Assembly (NCBI RefSeq): GCF_004354045.1
Contig: NZ_SMRT01000014.1
Span: forward strand, 124,001 to 188,000
Length of the DNA: 64,000 nucleotides
Source of the DNA: Paenibacillus piri
Lineage (GTDB): Bacteria; Bacillota; Bacilli; Paenibacillales; NBRC-103111
Direction: 5' to 3'
Shown piece after piece: positions 24,278-33,213 of this stretch. The notes under the pieces are model-generated. The model saw only the letters and a list, made by a program, of their open reading frames with translations. It was not told the DNA's origin and did no database searches. Each line of letters opens with the position of its first letter. Within the stretch, counting starts at the first letter, position 1. The position numbers were made by a program, and so were the translations under genes.

Positions 24278-25831
24278 TTACCTTCCTTCGTCAGAGATAG
24301 TTTTCAGCAAGGTTGCAGCTTCAATATGGTTGGGATCGAGCTGCAGACATATATCCAAATAATTCAGCACATTCTTGTTTGCCAGCATGTAACAACAAAT
24401 AGCCAGGTTGTAGTAAGTAGGGGCTGCTTGGCCATACGCATTCAAGGAACGTTCGAAAAAAACGACGGCTTCATTGTATAAATCCATCTGATAAAGCAGG
24501 GTACCTATTTCAAATGCCAGATCTTGATCCTCCCCGATTGTATAATATCCTTCCCAAACCGCCTGTATAACGAATAGCATGCTTCGTTTATCCTGGGATG
24601 AAATTTTCGGCAACAGCTTTCTGTAATACGGAATGCATTGTTTGAATAGATGAGCGTCGTACCCGCTGAGCCTAATGATTGACATTAACTGACCCTGATT
24701 CATTTTATGAAAATATTTTTCAAAATGTTTTTTAAAGCTGAAAAAATCATCCGGCCCGAACCTGCCGACAAATCGACTGTAGGCGGCCTTGGTGTCTATG
24801 TAATCTGCAGAATTTGACATCATCAAAAGACCTATCAGGTTTAGGTGTTGATGCGAATGAGGTGTAACCAAGGTCTGACCGCCTTGATCCTCGCAAAATA
24901 TTCGTAATGCATGGTAATTTACCGTTAGTGAAAAGCTGCCATGATGCACTAATGAAGGTTCGTCCTGCTCATCTAATTCTGACAAAAGATGATATCCTTT
25001 ATCTGCTGATAGAAGGAATACACCTTCATTCGAAAGGTGGCCTAAACGCTCCAGACACCTTATGCCAACTGAAGGTATAAGTACATGTGATCTTTTGATG
25101 CTGCTTCTGTATAGTTCAAGCAAGTCGTTAAAAAATCTCTGTTCATAGGGAAATTTTTCAATAGCTTTATACTGATAGTCCAGATTCACCGATTTCAATT
25201 GTTCTGCGGGAGAAAGGTTATCCGTTAGTCCATCACAGGTTAAATGAACAGCACATTCAAAAGCTGTTCCGTTGTCAAAATAGAATAAATCGTGGGGGAT
25301 GCTATCAAAAAAATAATTTGCGATCACGATCAATGGCTGCGCCAAGCTTTGAACGTCTATTGTTGTTTGACTATGTATCAAGTGAATACGGGTGTCCTTT
25401 TCAACATCAAAAATCGCGAAATCAAGCATCCCTCTTTCAACAAATGTTTGCAATTGACGGTGATCCTTCCAAAACTCAATATTTTTCGGAGGTAAATCAC
25501 TAAGAATGTAACAGAATTCAGGGAATTCACCTGAAACCGATTTACAGAATTCATCGATATATTTCAGAAAGCGATAGGCTAAACGCCCGGAGCCGCCGCC
25601 AAGTTCTATCAGATAAACCTTTTCATTCGTTTGGCTCTTCATTCGTTTGATATCTTTCAAAAAATGCAGCACAATCTCAGCATAAGCGTGAGCCAAAAAT
25701 GGATTGTTCGTTATATAATGGGGAACTTCACTATTTGTCCATGCTTGAATCCCGTTTTCTTTAAAATAGTCCCGCTGCAAGGTCCAGATTAGTGACTCCG
25801 CAAAGGGCTTTGTTTCTTCTACGATTTCCAT
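24278..25831 (-). CDS. MidA-like SAM methyltransferase fused to TPR repeats
   Basis: 517 residues from ATG 25831 (GTG 25834 also possible; GGAG upstream). The SAM-binding motif I is VYLIELGGGSGRLAYRF (about 72-88). VIANYFFDSIPHDLFYF (about 168-184) resembles the MidA/NDUFAF7 class of class I methyltransferases that modify protein arginines. The C-terminal ~75 residues form two TPR-like units (NEAVVFFERSLNAYG, YYNLAICCYMLANK, CLQLDPNHIEAATLL), a protein-binding module. Cytoplasmic. Being first in a two-gene operon with the LQRTIGNRA protein suggests that it modifies, chaperones or protects from that partner; this is inference. Confidence 0.7.
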   Translation of the reverse strand: MEIVEETKPFAESLIWTLQRDYFKENGIQAWTNSEVPHYITNNPFLAHAYAEIVLHFLKDIKRMKSQTNEKVYLIELGGGSGRLAYRFLKYIDEFCKSVSGEFPEFCYILSDLPPKNIEFWKDHRQLQTFVERGMLDFAIFDVEKDTRIHLIHSQTTIDVQSLAQPLIVIANYFFDSIPHDLFYFDNGTAFECAVHLTCDGLTDNLSPAEQLKSVNLDYQYKAIEKFPYEQRFFNDLLELYRSSIKRSHVLIPSVGIRCLERLGHLSNEGVFLLSADKGYHLLSELDEQDEPSLVHHGSFSLTVNYHALRIFCEDQGGQTLVTPHSHQHLNLIGLLMMSNSADYIDTKAAYSRFVGRFGPDDFFSFKKHFEKYFHKMNQGQLMSIIRLSGYDAHLFKQCIPYYRKLLPKISSQDKRSMLFVIQAVWEGYYTIGEDQDLAFEIGTLLYQMDLYNEAVVFFERSLNAYGQAAPTYYNLAICCYMLANKNVLNYLDICLQLDPNHIEAATLLKTISDEGR

Positions 25832-26265
25832 CACATCAGCTCCGAGGTTACTTACTATTTATTTCATCTTGCAAAAAACACCTGCGAATGTCAATGAAAT
25901 TAAATCCGCTCTTAGCAATCCCAATCGCAATCCTTGCGTTTATTGAGTGGTCTAGTGTAAGAAGTTGTCGATTAAAAGTTTTGTCATAGCGTATACTTCC
26001 GTTGTTGGATATTACTTGAAGGAAACTGTAAAATTGTGTAGAACTATGAGAGTAGGTCTTTTCAAATTATAACTGCAGAAAAATACAAAAAATGGACATT
26101 ATCAAGATTAACAAGCACGACTGCTAAGACGGTAACGTCAAAAATAGTTTCCTAGGATTAAAAAAAACGTAATGATATTCTAAATAGATTTTCAGATAGA
26201 CTGACGGGGGTGTCTGTTTGTAGACATCCTCTATTTTTAAGCTTGATTGTAAAAGGGGGGGTTGT
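25832..26265. other. intergenic region between methyltransferase and AraC regulator
   Basis: Divergent promoter region. A TTGACA-like box followed by an AT-rich stretch precedes the minus-strand methyltransferase gene (near 25886) without a convincing -10. A hairpin with T-run sits before the regulator (26208-26238). No gene seen. Confidence 0.5.
26208..26238 (+). terminator. hairpin with T-run in the araC leader
   Basis: GGGTGTCT (26208-26215) pairs with AGACATCC (26222-26229, one G-T pair), followed shortly by TATTTTT. It lies 30 bases before the regulator ribosome-binding site, so it may attenuate it or end an upstream transcript. Confidence 0.5.
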
Positions 26266-28641
26266 ATGCGTTTTATTAATAAAAATATCCGTCGAGCAGC
26301 CGGATTGATCTACGCTTTGATCTTTCTCGTCATTATCTCGACCACTGTACTGCTATCCTACATGAACACGACTAAGAGCCTAAAGCAGGAGCTTGTTTAT
26401 TCGAATACCGCATTATTGCATCAAATCATGGAGAAAACGGAACTGATCCTTCGTGAAGTGGACAAGGATGCATTAGGGCTGCTGCAAGAACCGGAAATCC
26501 GAATGTTTGTCGATGGTAACTATACAAGTGAGTTGGAGCGCAAGCAAAAGCACAGCGACCTGATGAAGAAACTCGAAAATTTAATAAACTCGAATACGCA
26601 AGTGCATTCCATCTATTCTTACTCTTATGGCCAAAAATTGTATTTATCGCCTTATACCTCTACTGAAGAGGCTGCGTTTTTCGATAAGAGCTGGAGAGAT
26701 AGCTTCGATTCATTCGATGGTTACTTCAAATGGTTGAGTGTCCGCAGTATCGAAGATAGGATGGCCCCTTTTCCGGTAAGTAAACAAGTATTGACATTGG
26801 TACGATCCTACCCTACGCTAAGCAGCCCTTCTTTTCGCAAAGGAGCGTTGATTATCAATATCGACGAGAGCATGATTTATAATTCGGCTTTAAATAAAGA
26901 CGTCAGAAGGCTAGGTCAAGCCTTTGTCATCGATAAAGACGGGCTTGTGATTTCCCATTCGAATAAAAACATGCTTGGAGAGAACATCAGTGCCCGAAAA
27001 GAAATCGACCGAATTATGAGTAGCAGCAGAGAAGGAAACTTTACAGAGACGGTGGACGGCGTTCCAAGTTTGATTTTCTATGCGTCCTCTGGCTATACGG
27101 GGTGGAAATACGTAAGTATAATACCGAGCCTGCAACTGGACCGTGAACTGCTGACCGTCCGCAACTGGTTGCTAATCATTTCTCTTTTTATGTTCATTGC
27201 GGCGATAGCGGCCGTATTTATGGTTAACGCCGTTACATATCGACCGATTGAAAGCTTTGTCCGCTCGATTAATAAACAGTTGAATTCCCGGAAGAATACG
27301 GGGGCTGAACGTAAAAACGAGGAGCTAGACGGTAATCTTGAGGCGGCGGAGGGGTTGTTTGACAGCTTTCTTCTGGAGCACGACAGTATACAATTGCAAG
27401 TGCGGCAAAATATACCCGCTATGAAGTGGAGACTTGTCTCCGACATGTTAATGGGTTACCGGACTCAGTATAAGGATGTAAAACCTTCTCTGGATTGGCT
27501 CGGTATCCGTCTCCTCCCTGCTCACTATATCGTAATGTCGGCGGAACTCGATTATAAATCCCGGATTTCCAATAAAGATTTGCAGCTTTATTCATATGCC
27601 TTGTGTAACGTGGCTGAGGAGTTGATCAATACGGAAAGTCACGGAATGGTCGTAGAGATGTTCGACGGGCGTGTCGTCATGATTATTAGCTTCGAACAAG
27701 CAGATCCGCAATCGAACATGCTTCGAGCCTTATCGGTCGCCGATTTGATCAAGACTTTCGTTCAGGAACAATTCAGGAAGACCGTTTCAATTGGTATTGG
27801 AAGACAATATGAGGAATTGGCGGATTTGCAAAAGTCTTATCACGAAGCGAATGAAGCGCTTCAATACCGGATGCTGCTTGGAGCCAATCAAGTCATTTCG
27901 TTCGAAGATATAGAGGATTTCAACAGCCAACATTTTTATCGGCTTTTTGACCTGGAAGAAGCGGTGTTGAATGCGGTAAAAGCAGCAGATGCCGGGTCCG
28001 TTTACAAGCAGCTGGAGCTTTTGTTCCAAAGGACGCTGCAGGAGAACATTCCTCCCAAGATGCTAAAGCAAATATGCTTGCAGCTAGTGCACCGCGCCTT
28101 AAAAATCGGTTCGGATATCGGACTCGATGTCGACTTGCTCACCGGCGGAGATGCCAAGCTGTACGAAAAAGTCGAACTCGCCGAAGATGCGGTTGAAATT
28201 AAGCGGGATATTACCGATTTTTTCACAGATCTGCTGGAGCGTATTTCCGAAAAACGGAACGCTCGAGGAAGCAACGAGACCATCACCCGTATTCTGGAAT
28301 ATATTTCGAGTCATTATATGCGAAGCGATCTTTCTATGAATATGATCGCGGATATATTCCAGTTGAGTGTACCTTACTTGAGCAAAATATTTAAAGAATA
28401 TACGGAGAGCAATTTTACCGATTATCTGATTCAACTGCGAATGAATAAAGCGAAGCAGCTGCTGGAGGAGGGAAATGCGAAAGTCGTTCACATTGCCGAA
28501 AAAGTCGGTTACTCCAACTCGCACAGCTTTATCCGCATTTTTAAAAAGGTTACCGGCTTGACACCGGGAGAATACCGCGAGCAATTAATCTTGGAACGCA
28601 GCAAAGCAAACGTCCATGAGGATAAAGAAGGTCACTCCTAA
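26266..28641 (+). CDS. membrane-bound sensor-regulator, AraC type (Cache plus HTH)
   Basis: 791 residues. TM1 at about 12-34 and TM2 at about 298-322 enclose an extracytoplasmic Cache-like sensor domain. A cytoplasmic linker domain (about 370-640) contains the SIGIG..Y..L..SY.EA.EAL.YR pattern usual in YesN-type regulators. An AraC-family double HTH forms the C-terminus (about 675-778; DLSMNMIADIFQLS, GYSNSHSFIRIFKKVTGLTPGEYR). It follows AAGGGGGGG at 4-5 bases. Such one-component regulators in Paenibacillus control the adjacent sugar ABC importer, here the genes at 29528-33074. Downstream is a good terminator, so the importer has its own promoter. Confidence 0.92.
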   Translation: MRFINKNIRRAAGLIYALIFLVIISTTVLLSYMNTTKSLKQELVYSNTALLHQIMEKTELILREVDKDALGLLQEPEIRMFVDGNYTSELERKQKHSDLMKKLENLINSNTQVHSIYSYSYGQKLYLSPYTSTEEAAFFDKSWRDSFDSFDGYFKWLSVRSIEDRMAPFPVSKQVLTLVRSYPTLSSPSFRKGALIINIDESMIYNSALNKDVRRLGQAFVIDKDGLVISHSNKNMLGENISARKEIDRIMSSSREGNFTETVDGVPSLIFYASSGYTGWKYVSIIPSLQLDRELLTVRNWLLIISLFMFIAAIAAVFMVNAVTYRPIESFVRSINKQLNSRKNTGAERKNEELDGNLEAAEGLFDSFLLEHDSIQLQVRQNIPAMKWRLVSDMLMGYRTQYKDVKPSLDWLGIRLLPAHYIVMSAELDYKSRISNKDLQLYSYALCNVAEELINTESHGMVVEMFDGRVVMIISFEQADPQSNMLRALSVADLIKTFVQEQFRKTVSIGIGRQYEELADLQKSYHEANEALQYRMLLGANQVISFEDIEDFNSQHFYRLFDLEEAVLNAVKAADAGSVYKQLELLFQRTLQENIPPKMLKQICLQLVHRALKIGSDIGLDVDLLTGGDAKLYEKVELAEDAVEIKRDITDFFTDLLERISEKRNARGSNETITRILEYISSHYMRSDLSMNMIADIFQLSVPYLSKIFKEYTESNFTDYLIQLRMNKAKQLLEEGNAKVVHIAEKVGYSNSHSFIRIFKKVTGLTPGEYREQLILERSKANVHEDKEGHS

Positions 28642-28654
28642 GCATAAAGGAACC

Positions 28655-28683
28655 AGCCAGCCGCACGTAGGCCGGCTTTTTTT
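28655..28683 (+). terminator. rho-independent terminator after the AraC regulator
   Basis: AGCCAGCC (28655-28662) / GGCCGGCT (28670-28677) stem with one mismatch, 7-base loop, followed by TTTTTT. Confidence 0.85.
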
Positions 28684-28926
28684 ATTGCTTAGGAAATTAT
28701 GCGGAGTCAATTTTTCTGGATATCCTGGGGGCTCCCCCAAAAGTAATAGGATTATGCTGCAGAGGTTCTCTTCACTTTTGGGGGAATATTTCGGGGCTCC
28801 CCGCAAAGTACCTGAATCAGCTTCGAAGCCAAGGCCCCACTTTGTGGGGTTATTTTAACATAATAGAAAGTATAAAATCCGGGAACCAAGGTGTTCCCCT
28901 TTTTAAGTTTTTTGGTAAGTAGAGTT

Positions 28927-29073
28927 ATGGAGACCAATATTTTACGACAAATATTTTTTGATGAACATAACCATTGGGAAAATTTTGTGAAGAAGCATGG
29001 GAAACAAATACCGCTTAGTATGGTCCGGGACTTCGATAGGATGGATGATGCAGACCCGGAAGTGTCCCCGTAA
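28927..29073 (+). pseudogene. IS91-family transposase N-terminal remnant
   Basis: 48 codons (METNILRQIFFDEHNHW..FVKKHGKQI) that match the beginning of IS91-type Y2 transposases with an N-terminal zinc-binding domain, where the text normally continues into cysteine pairs. Here it is cut off after DADPEVSP. The rest of the transposase is missing. The remnant separates the AraC regulator from its presumed ABC importer. Confidence 0.65.
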
Positions 29074-29210
29074 TTCGCATGTGAAGCTTACGGCGGAGCC
29101 ATGTACCGGGAATACGACAAAGAGGTGTGCATGGTTATGAATACCGGATCGAAGACCGGCTAGTTAAAAAAGAGGTAGCAGGAGACACAAGAGTAGAACA
29201 GTAAGAGGGC

Positions 29211-29317
29211 ATGGATGTGGGGTGGAAAGTTTACGGGCCGTCTTTGAAGTCGTGTTCCCCCTGCCTAGTCTAATCGAAGGAACACGACTTCAACAACGGC
29301 TGTAACCCCACATCCAT
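29211..29317. repeat. ~107-bp imperfect inverted repeat (large hairpin)
   Basis: Left arm ATGGATGTGGGGT (29211-29223) and TTGAAGTCGTGTTCC (29244-29258). Right arm GGAACACGACTTCAA (29279-29293) and ACCCCACATCCAT (29305-29317). The distal 13-bp and proximal 15-bp segments pair perfectly, with an internal asymmetric bulge and a 20-base loop. It lies between the IS91 remnant and the ABC importer. The T-run is absent, so it is not a simple terminator. Confidence 0.8.
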
Positions 29318-29527
29318 CCCTCCCCACGCTCAAACGTAAATCTTACACCTAGGAAGCCGCAAGGCGTTTTTCTAATTCGGAGGGTAACAAACATCCATGA
29401 TGATAACAAATGAAACCACTTTAAAACGTTCAGATGCCGATTTAATGATGAAATGTACATGTTCAAAATGGCCTGTTGGAAGTAGGATAGGGTCAGCACA
29501 GAAAGATACCATGGAGGAGTGGAATGT

Positions 29528-30505
29528 ATGAGAGAAAAGTTGGCCGCCGCTCACGCGGGCCCACACACAGAGTCTCGGGTTTCGGTTCGTCTGAAATCGA
29601 ACGGGCTATGGAAATGCATCAAGCGGGACAAGTATTTGTACCTGATGCTGATTCCCATCGTCACATATTATCTTTTATTCAAATATGCCCCGATGTTCGG
29701 AGAAATTATCGCATTTAAAGATTATCGGTTTGCGGAGGGGATCTGGGGAAGCGACTGGGTGGGACTGAAGCATTTTCGCAAGCTGTTCGGCAGCCCCGAT
29801 TTTTTCAATATCCTGAAAAATACTCTTTTACTGAACGTATACAATGTTGTATTCGGATTTCCAGTGCCGATTATTCTTGCGCTGCTGCTCAATGAGCTGC
29901 GAATCGAATGGTACAAACGGCTCGTTCAGAATCTGCTGTATGTTCCGCACTTTATCTCGTGGGTCGTTCTCGGCGGAATCATCATTGCTTTGCTCAGCCC
30001 AAGCTCGGGGGCGGTGAATATGGCGCTGCACAATGTATTTGGCATCGAACCGGTGTATTTCCTTGCCAGCCAATTTTGGTGGCCTATCGTCTTCGTTTTG
30101 TCAGGCATCTGGCATAGTGCGGGCTGGAATACTATTTTATACATGGCGGCGATTACAGGAATCGACCCGCAGCTCTATGAGGCGGCACGCATCGACGGGG
30201 CTGGCCGTATTCGCCAGATTTGGCATATCACGCTGCCGGGCATCCGCAGTACGATTGCGATTCTGCTCATCTTGCGCATGGGTTATATGATGGACATTGG
30301 TTTTGAACAAATATTTATTTTGCAAAATTCAGCCGTATCTGAAGTGGCCGATGTGATCAGTACCTATGTGTATCGGATGGGGCTTCAGAACGTACAGTAC
30401 AGCTACACGACCGCACTGGGCTTGTTTCAATCCATGATCGGGCTCATCCTGATCGTATCGATGAATCGGTTGGTCAAGCTGCTCGGCGAAAAAGGCTTAT
30501 GGTGA
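29528..30505 (+). CDS. ABC sugar transporter permease (LplB-like)
   Basis: 325 residues from ATG 29528 (GGAGGAG 29513-29519); six membrane segments. The binding-protein-dependent transport signature EAARIDGAGRIRQIWHITLPG is at about 215-235. N-terminal YLYLMLIPIVTYYLLFKYAPMFG is typical of the LplB/YtcP-type partner. No ATPase gene is nearby, as is usual for these systems, which share a common MsmX-like ATPase. First gene of a three-gene importer operon (two permeases and a binding lipoprotein). Confidence 0.93.
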   Translation: MREKLAAAHAGPHTESRVSVRLKSNGLWKCIKRDKYLYLMLIPIVTYYLLFKYAPMFGEIIAFKDYRFAEGIWGSDWVGLKHFRKLFGSPDFFNILKNTLLLNVYNVVFGFPVPIILALLLNELRIEWYKRLVQNLLYVPHFISWVVLGGIIIALLSPSSGAVNMALHNVFGIEPVYFLASQFWWPIVFVLSGIWHSAGWNTILYMAAITGIDPQLYEAARIDGAGRIRQIWHITLPGIRSTIAILLILRMGYMMDIGFEQIFILQNSAVSEVADVISTYVYRMGLQNVQYSYTTALGLFQSMIGLILIVSMNRLVKLLGEKGLW

Positions 30506-30518
30506 GGAGGGACGACGG

Positions 30519-31409
30519 ATGGCCGAACAAAGACATCTTGGCAACCGCACATTTAATGGATTGAATTTGATTTTTCTTGGGGTGGCGGGCTTTTTGACGC
30601 TTTTTCCGTTCATTCATGTGATGGCCACCTCGCTCAGCGGCAGTCGGGCCATTGCGTCCGGTGAAGTATTTCTATGGCCTGTGGATTGGACGTTGCAAGG
30701 CTTCCGCAATCTCGTCGAGGATGGACAGCTGTTCGTCGGGATGCGCAACACCATAGTAATTACAATGATCGGAACCTTCTTCAACCTGATCGCAACCGTT
30801 CTGGCGGCGTATCCACTGTCCCGCAGGCGATTGCGCGGACGTGAAGGACTTCTGATGGCGATTATGTTTACTATGGTGTTCAGTGGGGGCATGATCCCGA
30901 ATTTTATTCTCATCAAAACTTTAGGCATCATGAACAGCTACTGGGCACTTTGGCTGCCCGGTTTGATCAGCACTTACAACATGTTCGTGATGAAAACGTT
31001 TTTTGAGGGACTTCCTGATGAGCTGGAGGAATCAGCTTCGATCGACGGAGCTAACGATCTGGTTGCGCTGGTCCGTATCATTCTCCCGTTATCCATGCCG
31101 ATTCTTGCCGCACTCGGCTTGTTCTACGCAGTTTATTGGTGGAACGCCTACTTTAACGTGTTAATCTACATCACCAGCTCCTCGAAGCTTTCTCTTATGA
31201 TGGTGCTGTATCAGAAGATCAACAACGTTAGTGAAACGCTGTTAAGCACGGGCGGTGGCTCGGAAGGCGCGATGAGCGGCCAAAATTTGACGCCGGAGGG
31301 CATACGGGCTGCAGCGATCGTCACGGCGACCGCACCGATTTTGATTGTATACCCATTCCTTCAAAGGCATTTTGTTAAGGGCGTATTGATCGGTTCTATT
31401 AAAGGTTGA
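30519..31409 (+). CDS. carbohydrate ABC transporter permease (YtcP-like)
   Basis: 296 residues with six membrane segments and the EAA loop LEESASIDGANDLVALVRIILPLSMP (about 170-195). Starts 13 bases after the partner permease behind GAGGAGGG. The C-terminus ending HFVKGVLIGSIKG is the usual form for this family. It forms the channel with the upstream permease; the substrate is probably an oligosaccharide, to judge from the neighbouring polysaccharide-binding or lyase-like giant protein. Confidence 0.93.
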   Translation: MAEQRHLGNRTFNGLNLIFLGVAGFLTLFPFIHVMATSLSGSRAIASGEVFLWPVDWTLQGFRNLVEDGQLFVGMRNTIVITMIGTFFNLIATVLAAYPLSRRRLRGREGLLMAIMFTMVFSGGMIPNFILIKTLGIMNSYWALWLPGLISTYNMFVMKTFFEGLPDELEESASIDGANDLVALVRIILPLSMPILAALGLFYAVYWWNAYFNVLIYITSSSKLSLMMVLYQKINNVSETLLSTGGGSEGAMSGQNLTPEGIRAAAIVTATAPILIVYPFLQRHFVKGVLIGSIKG

Positions 31410-31481
31410 CATTATTTGAATATCTATAAGACGATAAGTCTTAATGATATAAATCGACAGACGACTTAGGAGGTCAAGAGC

Positions 31482-33074
31482 ATGCCGATTCTAATCAAAA
31501 GCAAGTACGTCAAGTCTGGTCTGGCTATCGTTTTAGCGATGACTGGATTATTAACCGCCTGCGGAGACAAAAAAGAGACGACTCCGGCCCAGGGTGATGC
31601 AAAGGAAACCGACAAGTACGCCAGTCTCCCAAAGGAAATCAGCATTTCTATGTTTGATAGGGGACGCGTACCGGCTGAAGAAGGAACATATGAGAACAAC
31701 CGCTGGACCGGGTGGATCAACGATAATTCCGGTATCAAGGTGAATTGGGTGCCTGTCCCCCGCAATACGGCACAGCAGAAGCTTAATGTTCTTATTGCCG
31801 CCGACGAAGCGCCGGACCTCATTTGGGAATATGACCGCAACTATATCGCGTTGCTGGCCGCCCAAGGGGCGATTCAGCCGATCGATTCCTATATTGAGAA
31901 ATACAGCACGTCCTATAAAAAATATTTAAGCGAACATCCTGAGCTAAAGCCTTTCGTTACGATCGATGGAAAAATGTATGCCGTGTCCAGCAAACGCGGA
32001 ATCGATACGATCGCCAACCAAGGGATGTGGATTCGCAAGGACTGGCTGGACAAACTTGGTTTGGCGATGCCCAGAACCGATGAGGAGCTTCTGAACGTAG
32101 CCAAGGCGTTTGTGGAAAAAGATCCGGATGGAAACGGCAAGAACGATACGGTGGGCTTTGCCTTCAACAGTCAATTTAAAAGTTACCCGGCGGCTATGTT
32201 CGCTTCCAGACCGGACACATGGTATGTAGACAACGGCAAAATGCAGCTGGGCCGTTTGAGTGACCGATATCTGGATACCTTGGCGATGTCCAAAAAAATG
32301 TACGACGGCGGCATGGTCGACAAGGAATATATCACCGATAAGAATTACCAGCGCGAGCGTCAGCTTTGGGTTACCGGCAAAGCTGGCATCTATCTGGGCT
32401 CGTGGCACCTGGATTCGGAGTACCGGGATTTGAAACAAAACGTGCCTAATGCGCAGCCGGTTCCTCTAGAATCCGTGACGACGAAGTATGGCAAATTCGG
32501 CTTGCTGCAGGAAGCGCCGGCCTCCATGCTGATTGCTTTTGGTAAAAACATGAAAAATCCGAAGGCTGCCGTCGAGTTTCTTGATTGGATGCTGGATAAG
32601 GGCTGGTTTACGGTGAAATTCGGCATAGAAGGCACTCATTACAAGAAAGCAAATGGAAGCGTGCAAGCCATTGATGGAGAGAAAAACAAGAAAGAACTGG
32701 ATTATGCGTATGAATATCCGATCGTTAACCAATGGGATCCGAAGCCGGATGACATTGTGAAAATGGCCGCTTCCGATCCGCTTTCCCAGGAATATGCCAA
32801 GCTGAAGGCGTTAGGCCTGGAAACGGCGATGAAAAACAATTTCAGAAGGGATATTCCGTACGCGCCTTCGTTTCCGGAGTTGAGCCAATTTTTAGCGGAG
32901 TTTACCCCGAAAGCCGACGAAATCGACAACAAAGTCATTATGGGTGGTCCGCAGTTTACGCCGGAATGGGGAGCCGCCGAGCTGCTGAAGGAATGGAAGC
33001 GGTTGAACGGGGAAAGCGTGTGGAAACAGGTGAAGGAGTGGTATGACAAAAACAAAGACAGCTTGAAGCAGTAA
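31482..33074 (+). CDS. ABC sugar-binding lipoprotein (LplA-like)
   Basis: 530 residues. Type II signal peptide with lipobox LTACG (about 24-28), then the large two-lobed solute-binding fold of the LplA class, with the motif FVEKDPDGNGKNDTVGFAF (about 206-224) resembling a calcium-binding loop found in these proteins. Start ATG preceded by AGGAGG. It delivers substrate to the two permeases immediately upstream. No terminator with a strong T-run was seen before the next gene. Confidence 0.92.
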   Translation: MPILIKSKYVKSGLAIVLAMTGLLTACGDKKETTPAQGDAKETDKYASLPKEISISMFDRGRVPAEEGTYENNRWTGWINDNSGIKVNWVPVPRNTAQQKLNVLIAADEAPDLIWEYDRNYIALLAAQGAIQPIDSYIEKYSTSYKKYLSEHPELKPFVTIDGKMYAVSSKRGIDTIANQGMWIRKDWLDKLGLAMPRTDEELLNVAKAFVEKDPDGNGKNDTVGFAFNSQFKSYPAAMFASRPDTWYVDNGKMQLGRLSDRYLDTLAMSKKMYDGGMVDKEYITDKNYQRERQLWVTGKAGIYLGSWHLDSEYRDLKQNVPNAQPVPLESVTTKYGKFGLLQEAPASMLIAFGKNMKNPKAAVEFLDWMLDKGWFTVKFGIEGTHYKKANGSVQAIDGEKNKKELDYAYEYPIVNQWDPKPDDIVKMAASDPLSQEYAKLKALGLETAMKNNFRRDIPYAPSFPELSQFLAEFTPKADEIDNKVIMGGPQFTPEWGAAELLKEWKRLNGESVWKQVKEWYDKNKDSLKQ

Positions 33075-33213
33075 GCGTACCTTGAAGAATTAAAAATCTG
33101 GAGCTTCCGCAGGACGGGGGCTCACATTTCGAAACATTGTGGAAGCGGATACATTTTTATTTTTACCTATTCATGCTCATGAATGGAGTCCAATCAAGTA
33201 AGGGGAGAATCGT

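Noticed and set aside
28690..28860. Possible CRISPR or tandem repeats (GGGGGCTCCCCC, GGGGCTCCCC)
   Set aside because: Only two short dissimilar palindromes, no regular spacing and no spacers.
29073..29210. Group II intron end near the IS91 remnant
   Set aside because: No domain V hairpin or GUGYG-type boundary is visible.
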